Below, one piece after another: positions 4,527 through 9,117 of a stretch of 9,117 bases of DNA (within the stretch, counting starts at the first letter, position 1; each line of letters begins with the position of its first letter). A model generated the notes under the pieces. That model did not search any database. It worked only from the letters and a program-made list of their open reading frames with translations, and was not told the origin of the DNA. Where the stretch lies: assembly GCA_964649415.1 (NCBI GenBank), contig CAZYSK010000147.1:1-9117 (forward strand). Direction: 5' to 3'. The translations under genes were made by a program, and so were the position numbers. This stretch comes from CAZYSK01 sp964649415 (GTDB lineage Bacteria > Chloroflexota > Anaerolineae > B4-G1).

Positions 4527-7298
4527 GTGTCTTCGCCGCTTCTGACGACCAAACTCCATATTCCGCCGGTCCGGCCGGAACTGATAACGCGTCCGCGCCT
4601 GGTCCGGCGACTGAATGCAGGCCTGCATCGAAAGCTGACGCTCATCTCCGCGCCGGCGGGCTTTGGCAAGACCACGCTGCTGAGCGAGTGGGCGCGGCGG
4701 CGGGGCGAGGCGCCCCCACCCCGAGAGGTGGCGTGGCTCTCGCTGGACGAGGAAGACAACGACCAGACCCGGTTCTGGACCTACCTGGTAGCTGCGCTGC
4801 AGACGGCACACGCAGAACTGGGCGAGGACGTTCTGCGCACGCTGAAAGCTGCTCAGCCGCCTCCGGCTCAAGCTGTCCTGGTCCCCCTGCTCAACGACAT
4901 CGCCACACTGCCCGGCGGGGTGCTCCTCGTCCTGGACGATTATCACCTCATATCCTCCCGGGCCATCCACGATGCGGTCGCGTTTCTGCTCCAGCATCAG
5001 CCCCAGCAACTGCACCTGGTTCTATCCACTCGGGCCGACCCACCCCTGCCCACCAGCCGGCTGCGTGCCCGCGGGCAAGTCGCCGAGCTGCGGGCCGACG
5101 ATTTGCGCTTCACGCCCGACGAGGCAGCCGCTTTCCTGCACGAGGCCATGGGGCTGAGCCTGACGCCAGAGGACGTGCAAGCCCTCGAGGCCCGCACCGA
5201 GGGCTGGATCGTGGGGCTACAGCTCGCCGCGCTTTCGCTGCAGGGCCGGTCGGACGCCCACGCGTTCATCCAGGCCTTCACGGGCAGCCACCACTACGTG
5301 CTGGAGTACCTGGTCGAAGAGGTCGTGCAACGCCAGCCGGAGAGCGTCCAGGAATTCCTGCTGCAGACGTCCATCCTGGATCGGATGACAGGGCCGCTTT
5401 GCGACGCGGTGGTGGACGTGGCCGCACCCGGGGGCCAGCGGGTCCCAGAAACCAGGTTTCTCGGAAGAAACCCGGTTTCATCTCAGGAATCTCTAGAGTA
5501 TCTGAGGCGCAACAACCTGTTCGTCATTCCCCTGGACGAGGAGCACCGCTGGTACCGCTACCACCACCTATTCGCCGACCTGCTGGGCAACCTCTTGCGA
5601 CAGGCGTCATGCCCGGAGCGCATCTCGGAGCTGCACCACCGGGCGAGCACATGGTACGAAGAGAACGGGATGGCTAGCGAGGCCATCAGGCACGCGCTGC
5701 AAGGCGGGGACTACGAACGGGCAGCCTCCCTGATCGAGCGGGCCATCAAAGCAACGCTCTCCCGAGGCAGCGTGAGGACGCTACTGCGCTGGTCGGAAGC
5801 GCTGCCCGAAGCGGTCGTGCGCACCCGGCCGCGCCTGCGTATGTACCAGGGATGGGCGATGTTCCTGAACGCGCGGCTCCCGCTTGCCCGGCCGATGCTA
5901 CAGGAGGCGAGAATCGCGCTGCAGGCGATGCCACCGTGTTGCGAAAAGGACGCGTTGCGTGGCGAGTTGGCCGCGATGCTGGCCACCATATCCGTCGTGG
6001 AACAGGAGATACCCAGAGCCATCGCGGAAGCCGAGGAAGCGCTGGCGTGCCTGCCTGAGGACGACCTGGTGTCGCGCGCACGGGCGACCCGGGCATTGGG
6101 CGTTGCCCACGGGTCCGTTGGCGACACGAACAAGGCCATCCAGACGTGCAGCGAGGCCAGGGCTCTCGCCCTCCGGGCCGGCAACCTGTTCCTGGCGGCG
6201 GAGATCACCTCGCAGTTGGCTGCTGGACACGCGCATCAGGGCCGCCTGCGACAGGCCGCCAGGACATACCGGGAGATCGCGGAGATGGTTGAGCCTCCCG
6301 CGCGCTTCCCCCCGGCAGGTCTGGGGTACATCGGCCTGGCCGAGATCTCCCTGGAGTGGAACGATCTGGACGCAGTCGAAGACTATCTGAACAGGGGGAT
6401 CGAGCTGTGCCAGCAAGGGGGCATTGGCTACAACCTGCGTTCGGCCTATTTCACTCAAGCGATGCTCAGACAGGCCATAGGGGACACGGCGGGTGCCTTG
6501 GAGGCGATCCGCAAGGCAGGACAGTTCGATCCCGCGATTGTCCTGCTGGAGAGGGCCGTCCATCTAGCCTCATACCAGGCGCGCCTCCAGCTATTGATGG
6601 GTGACGTGCAGATGGCCTGGCAGTGGGCCAAGGGGGAGAACGTGATTCCTCACGTATCTTTCGAGCGCCTGCCGGTCTTCCTGCGCGAAATCCAGCAGGT
6701 TTCGCTGGCGCGCGTGTACCTGGCCCAGGACGCGCCGGAAAGCGTGCTGGAAACATGCGCGCACACGTGCGCCCAGGCGCAGGCCGCCGGGCGGATGGCG
6801 CGCGTCATCGAGCTGAGCCTGCTGCAGGCACTGGCATTGCAGATGCAGAGCAAGCCCGACGCGGCTCTGGTGCCGTTCGAGCGGTGTCTGTCGCTAGCGG
6901 AGCCCGAAGGGTACGTACGCCTGTTCCTGGAAGCAGGCAAGCCAGCGGTCACCCTGTTGCACCAGGCGGCGTCACGTGGCATATCTCCAGAATACGCCGG
7001 CAAGTTGCTTGAGGCGTTCCAGTCGCAAGTTCCGGGTGTCGTTCCCGCTTCCAGGGGTCCATCCACCCCACAGCGCGTAGACTCCGAGCCTCAGGCCCAA
7101 CTGATCGAGCCGCTGACCAGACGCGAACTCGAGGTCCTGGATCTGATCCGCAGAGGCTACTCTAACCAGGAGATCGCCAGGTCACTGGTCGTCACCCTGC
7201 ACACGGTCAAGAAGCACACCAGCAACATCTACGGCAAGCTCGGGGTACACAGCCGGACGCAAGCAGTCGCACGCGCCCAGCGCCTGGGCCTCCTGTAG
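4527..7298 (+). CDS. MalT-like LuxR family transcriptional regulator (STAND ATPase, TPR-like region, HTH)
   Basis: This 923-aa protein is close to the size of E. coli MalT (about 900). The N-terminal STAND ATPase has a Walker A motif APAGFGKT (42-49, Lys48), a Walker B motif LLVLDDYH (Asp137-Asp138), and the arginine-containing LVLSTRADPPLPTSRLRARGQ segment. A winged-helix region follows, ending in RWYRYHHLFADLL (about 342-354). A long helical TPR-like sensor region (about 370-830) contains many paired helices rich in Ala, Leu and Glu. A variable linker leads to a GerE/LuxR helix-turn-helix (863-923, LTRRELEVLDLIRRGYSNQEIA). In this family ATP and an inducer drive oligomerisation and then transcription activation; the inducer here is unknown. 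The GTG start follows AAGGGGG, and the next residues (SSPLLTTKLHIPPVRPELI) match the usual family beginning. A palindromic insertion encodes residues about 307-319. Its targets may include the operon downstream (inference). Confidence 0.95.
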   Translation: MSSPLLTTKLHIPPVRPELITRPRLVRRLNAGLHRKLTLISAPAGFGKTTLLSEWARRRGEAPPPREVAWLSLDEEDNDQTRFWTYLVAALQTAHAELGEDVLRTLKAAQPPPAQAVLVPLLNDIATLPGGVLLVLDDYHLISSRAIHDAVAFLLQHQPQQLHLVLSTRADPPLPTSRLRARGQVAELRADDLRFTPDEAAAFLHEAMGLSLTPEDVQALEARTEGWIVGLQLAALSLQGRSDAHAFIQAFTGSHHYVLEYLVEEVVQRQPESVQEFLLQTSILDRMTGPLCDAVVDVAAPGGQRVPETRFLGRNPVSSQESLEYLRRNNLFVIPLDEEHRWYRYHHLFADLLGNLLRQASCPERISELHHRASTWYEENGMASEAIRHALQGGDYERAASLIERAIKATLSRGSVRTLLRWSEALPEAVVRTRPRLRMYQGWAMFLNARLPLARPMLQEARIALQAMPPCCEKDALRGELAAMLATISVVEQEIPRAIAEAEEALACLPEDDLVSRARATRALGVAHGSVGDTNKAIQTCSEARALALRAGNLFLAAEITSQLAAGHAHQGRLRQAARTYREIAEMVEPPARFPPAGLGYIGLAEISLEWNDLDAVEDYLNRGIELCQQGGIGYNLRSAYFTQAMLRQAIGDTAGALEAIRKAGQFDPAIVLLERAVHLASYQARLQLLMGDVQMAWQWAKGENVIPHVSFERLPVFLREIQQVSLARVYLAQDAPESVLETCAHTCAQAQAAGRMARVIELSLLQALALQMQSKPDAALVPFERCLSLAEPEGYVRLFLEAGKPAVTLLHQAASRGISPEYAGKLLEAFQSQVPGVVPASRGPSTPQRVDSEPQAQLIEPLTRRELEVLDLIRRGYSNQEIARSLVVTLHTVKKHTSNIYGKLGVHSRTQAVARAQRLGLL
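5448..5479. repeat. Double GAAACC-N-GGTTTC palindrome inside the regulator gene
   Basis: GAAACCAGGTTTC (5448-5460) and GAAACCCGGTTTC (5467-5479) are each palindromes and are joined by TCGGAA. The whole 32 bases form an imperfect palindrome. They are read in frame as residues about 308-318 (ETRFLGRNPVS) of the MalT-like protein, between the ATPase and the winged-helix segment. I recall similar palindromes dispersed in Chloroflexota genomes, but could not check. Confidence 0.8.
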
Positions 7299-7339
7299 CA
7301 GGTGCCCACAGGTTGTCTGCAGATCGTCAGCCATTCCTG

Positions 7340-7365
7340 CCTGATTACACTTCCTGATTACACTT
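7340..7365. repeat. Perfect tandem 13-bp direct repeat
   Basis: CCTGATTACACTT occurs twice with no gap (7340-7352 and 7353-7365) in the gap after the regulator gene. GATTAC in the second copy also forms an inverted repeat with GTAATC at 7370-7375 (spacer 8). This suggests a cluster of protein-binding half sites. Confidence 0.75.
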
Positions 7366-7375
7366 TCGAGTAATC
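7356..7375. promoter_or_regulatory. Operator-like dyad 1
   Basis: GATTAC-N8-GTAATC is a perfect 6-base inverted repeat with core TACACTTTCGAGTA (7359-7372). The core pattern TACAC-N-T-NN-GAGTA recurs at 7424-7437, 65 bases downstream. Arm length and spacing are compatible with a dimeric HTH regulator such as a LuxR/GerE protein. The identity of the binder is inference. Confidence 0.4.
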
Positions 7376-7423
7376 CCCTCCACGCGCAAGATCCCCTCGA
7401 ACGAAACCGTCGCCCGCGCAAAC

Positions 7424-7437
7424 TACACCTCTGAGTA
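7424..7437. promoter_or_regulatory. Operator-like dyad 2 touching the -35
   Basis: TACACCTCTGAGTA matches dyad 1 in the pattern TACAC-N-T-NN-GAGTA and has the same TAC-N8-GTA geometry. It ends at the base before the TCGACA -35 hexamer, a classic position for an activator in contact with RNA polymerase. Confidence 0.4.
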
Positions 7438-7466
7438 TCGACAACCCTGCGCCGGCCAGCTATACT
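7438..7466 (+). promoter_or_regulatory. Sigma-70 promoter of the downstream small operon
   Basis: TCGACA (7438-7443), a 17-base spacer and TATACT (7461-7466) form a near-consensus promoter. The predicted start near 7473 lies about 30 bases before the ATG at 7504, and only about 10 before the alternative ATG at 7483, which favours 7504. Confidence 0.6.
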
Positions 7467-7503
7467 GTGTTCATCAAGTCCAATGACTAGGACGGCGAAA
7501 CAG

Positions 7504-7734
7504 ATGGATACCATGAGTACATCCGTGTTCTACGAAATTCGCGTGGAGGGCTACGTGGGAGACAGTTGGTCAACCTGGTTTGAGGATATGGACATCCGCC
7601 ACGAGGAGAACGGCGAGACGGTCCTCTGTGGGCCGGTCAGGGACCAGGCCGCGCTGCACGGAGTGCTGATGAAGATCCGCGATCTAGGCCTGCCGCTAGT
7701 CGCCGTGAGACGGTTGAAGCAGACTGACGGGTGA
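7504..7734 (+). CDS. Small soluble protein of unknown function (DQAALHG type)
   Basis: This 76-aa protein has no signal peptide or membrane segment. It opens with an aromatic/charged strand-like part (VFYEIRVEGYVGDSWSTWFEDMDIRHEENGETVLCG) and closes with a helix-strand part (DQAALHGVLMKIRDLGLPLVAVRRL). From memory, proteins of this pattern are common and short in Chloroflexota and carry no functional assignment. No catalytic motif is visible; the fold looks like a small alpha-beta domain. The start is uncertain. The ATG at 7504 has AGGA about 11 bases upstream and suits the promoter; ATGs at 7483 (longer) and 7513 (shorter) are alternatives. It is probably the first gene of an operon with the flavoprotein gene 48 bases downstream. 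Confidence 0.8.
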   Translation: MDTMSTSVFYEIRVEGYVGDSWSTWFEDMDIRHEENGETVLCGPVRDQAALHGVLMKIRDLGLPLVAVRRLKQTDG

Positions 7735-7782
7735 GAAAGACCATAGTACAGTGACCATCGCACCGCAAGGAGGGGAATCGTC

Positions 7783-8577
7783 ATGAAGATCGTAGCCGTG
7801 ATGGGCAGCCCGCACAGGGGCAACTCGCTGGAGATCGTGCAGCGGCTGGAGGGCAAGCTCTTGCAGTTCGGGGACGTCGAGTTCGAGTACATCCATCTCA
7901 AGGACGTAGACCTCAAGCCGTGCCGGGGATGCTTCGTGTGCTTCAGCAAGGGGGAGAACCGCTGCCCGCTCAAGGACGACAAAGCAGCGATCGCCCAGAA
8001 GATCGAGGAGGCAGACGGAGTGATCTTCGTCAGCCCGGTCTATTCGATGCACGTGACCTACCTGCTGAAGCGGTTCATCGACCGCCTGGCGTACAACTTC
8101 CACCGGCCGCGCTACTTCGGCAAGTACGCCATCGTGGTAGCGGTGGCCGGGAACATAGGCTTGAAGGAGACGCTCAGGTACCTCAAAGACTTCGCCGCTG
8201 CCTGGGGCTTCGACGTGGTAGACCAACTAGGCTACCTGGCCGCACCCAAGAACACGCCCATGCGAACCATCGCCAACAGGAAGGACCGCAGCGACGAGGT
8301 CGTGGGCAAGTTCTACACGGCAATCAAAGAGAAGCGGCCCAAGAGACTGACATTTCGGGATCATCTCGCTTTTCGGGTGATGCAGGCTTCCTACGCAAGA
8401 CTGGAGACGATGTCGCCGACAGACTACGGGCACTGGAAGGAAAGGGGGTGGCTCGAACGGGACGCGCGGTACTTCTACGACAACATCAGAGGAAACTGGT
8501 TCATGGATCTCTTCGCCCGGTCCATTGGCTGGATCATGGGCCGGCAGATTGACAAGGCTATGGCGGATGTAACGTAA
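7783..8577 (+). CDS. NAD(P)H-dependent FMN oxidoreductase, iron-sulfur flavoprotein (Isf)-like
   Basis: This is a 264-aa flavodoxin-fold protein. It starts with MKIVAVMGSPHRGNS, where GSPxxxNS (8-15) is the FMN phosphate loop. The compact cysteine motif C47-x2-C50-x2-C53-x7-C61 follows, within the C-x2-C-x2-C-x4-7-C pattern that binds a 4Fe-4S cluster in Methanosarcina Isf. SPVYSMHVTYLLKRFIDRL (about 84-102) is the usual FMN-contacting and dimer segment. The expected role is electron transfer or reduction of a quinone, oxygen species or other small acceptor in the cytoplasm; the partner is unknown. The C-terminal 70 or so residues (after about 190) are basic and aromatic and extend beyond the minimal fold. 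AAGGAGGGG lies just before the ATG. It is likely cotranscribed with the small gene upstream and the membrane protein downstream. A plain FMN reductase without a cluster is the alternative. Confidence 0.9.
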   Translation: MKIVAVMGSPHRGNSLEIVQRLEGKLLQFGDVEFEYIHLKDVDLKPCRGCFVCFSKGENRCPLKDDKAAIAQKIEEADGVIFVSPVYSMHVTYLLKRFIDRLAYNFHRPRYFGKYAIVVAVAGNIGLKETLRYLKDFAAAWGFDVVDQLGYLAAPKNTPMRTIANRKDRSDEVVGKFYTAIKEKRPKRLTFRDHLAFRVMQASYARLETMSPTDYGHWKERGWLERDARYFYDNIRGNWFMDLFARSIGWIMGRQIDKAMADVT

Positions 8578-8616
8578 CTCGCGCAAGCGACCAATCAGGA
8601 AAGCAGGAGGGTATGT

Positions 8617-9066
8617 ATGTCAAGCACAACTCTGCGCACCATAATCAGCGCCGCTCTGTTCGTCCACGGACTGGGGCACGTGATGGGCGTGATCCCCGCG
8701 CTGCGACTGTTTGAGGTCAACGAGTCGAGCCCCGCCGCGCTCAAGCGATGGTCAAGCCGTTCCTGGCTGCTGACCGATCCCCTCGGCGACACCGCGGCCC
8801 GCATCATCTGTCTCATCCTGTTTGCGGCGGTGTTGGTCTGCAGCGCCGGCGCGGCATTGGGACTGCTGGGACAGCTGGTTCCCCACGCGTGGTGGCGGCC
8901 ACTGGCCATCGCATCGGCCGTGGTGTCGCTCGTGGCAATCGCGCTCTATTGGAACGCGTTCATCACTCTGTTCCCCCCCAAGGTGGGGGCTATCGGAATG
9001 GATCTGGCCATCCTGGTGGGCCTGCTCCTGGCGAACTGGCCATCGGAGGCGGCTATCGGCTACTAG
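8617..9066 (+). CDS. Small four-helix integral membrane protein of unknown function
   Basis: This 149-aa protein has hydrophobic segments at about 7-31, 60-86, 93-113 and 122-142. The first holds an HGLGHVMG motif with His residues (17 and 21) inside the membrane span, which could in principle bind metal or heme. A polar loop (about 32-58) with KRWSSRSWLLTDPLGD lies between helices 1 and 2. I do not recognise a named family. The ATG at 8617 has CAGGAGG six bases upstream; a closer ATG at 8613 is out of frame. It starts 39 bases after the flavoprotein gene on the same strand, so cotranscription is likely, and a membrane electron-transfer partner is one possibility (inference only). Confidence 0.85.
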   Translation: MSSTTLRTIISAALFVHGLGHVMGVIPALRLFEVNESSPAALKRWSSRSWLLTDPLGDTAARIICLILFAAVLVCSAGAALGLLGQLVPHAWWRPLAIASAVVSLVAIALYWNAFITLFPPKVGAIGMDLAILVGLLLANWPSEAAIGY

Positions 9067-9087
9067 CAGTTTGTCGGAGTGAAACTC

Positions 9088-9116
9088 TGTTCAGTCGGCT
9101 AATACAGTGGTAAAAT
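9088..9116 (+). promoter_or_regulatory. Possible promoter of the next gene
   Basis: TAAAAT (9111-9116) is preceded by TGG (extended -10). TGTTCA at 9088-9093 is a weak -35 with a 17-base spacer. The window ends here, so the gene it would serve is not visible. Confidence 0.35.
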
Positions 9117-9117
9117 G

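Noticed and set aside
4347..5015. Minus-strand 222-aa frame
   Set aside because: It is antisense to the start of the MalT-like gene, including its Walker A region, and its composition is that of a shadow frame.
9077..9087. Hairpin GAGT-GAA-ACTC near the right end as a terminator
   Set aside because: It has a four-pair stem without a T-run; too weak to call.

Overview
This GC-rich window is dense with genes and looks like a bacterial chromosome fragment, most plausibly from Chloroflexota (Anaerolineae or Caldilineae type). That placement is inferred from remembered resemblance, not a search. The cues are a MalT-like LuxR regulator of the form common there, a divergent PrsW-like subfamily, a small 'DQAALHG' protein, and dispersed GAAACC-N-GGTTTC palindromes. 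There are no rRNA or tRNA genes, no CRISPR array and no transposase gene.

Layout. Bases 1-2269 (minus strand) hold a tight three-gene operon read leftward: a PrsW-like polytopic membrane protein with an N-terminal CxxC...CxxH motif, a single-pass membrane-anchored protein, and a trypsin-like serine protease lipoprotein that runs off the left edge. Bases 2374-3392 are non-coding and hold three tandem copies of a 340-bp repeat. Each copy carries four GC-rich hairpins arranged as two inverted 50-nt modules. Just after the array, a TTGACG-N17-TATCCT promoter drives a CPBP (Abi/CAAX) intramembrane protease gene (3542-4399). A 923-aa MalT-like LuxR regulator follows with its own extended -10 promoter (4527-7298). 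It has a 32-bp double palindrome inside the reading frame.

After a 200-bp regulatory gap with repeated operator-like dyads comes a probable operon: a 76-aa conserved-looking small protein, an iron-sulfur-flavoprotein-like NAD(P)H/FMN oxidoreductase with a C-x2-C-x2-C-x7-C motif, and a small four-helix membrane protein. The last bases look like the promoter of the next gene.

How the genes may work together. The left half is a divergent pair of membrane-proteolysis units (secreted serine protease, single-pass protein and PrsW-like protein on one side, CPBP protease on the other) separated by the repeat array. The PrsW-like protein appears to lack key catalytic residues. The right half looks like a signal-responsive regulator next to a small redox/membrane operon whose promoter carries dyads of a kind LuxR-type proteins could bind. 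That regulatory link is inference. The most unusual item is the repeat array: the two inverted modules differ at five stem base pairs, and both sides change together every time so that pairing is kept. This points to selection on a folded DNA or RNA structure.
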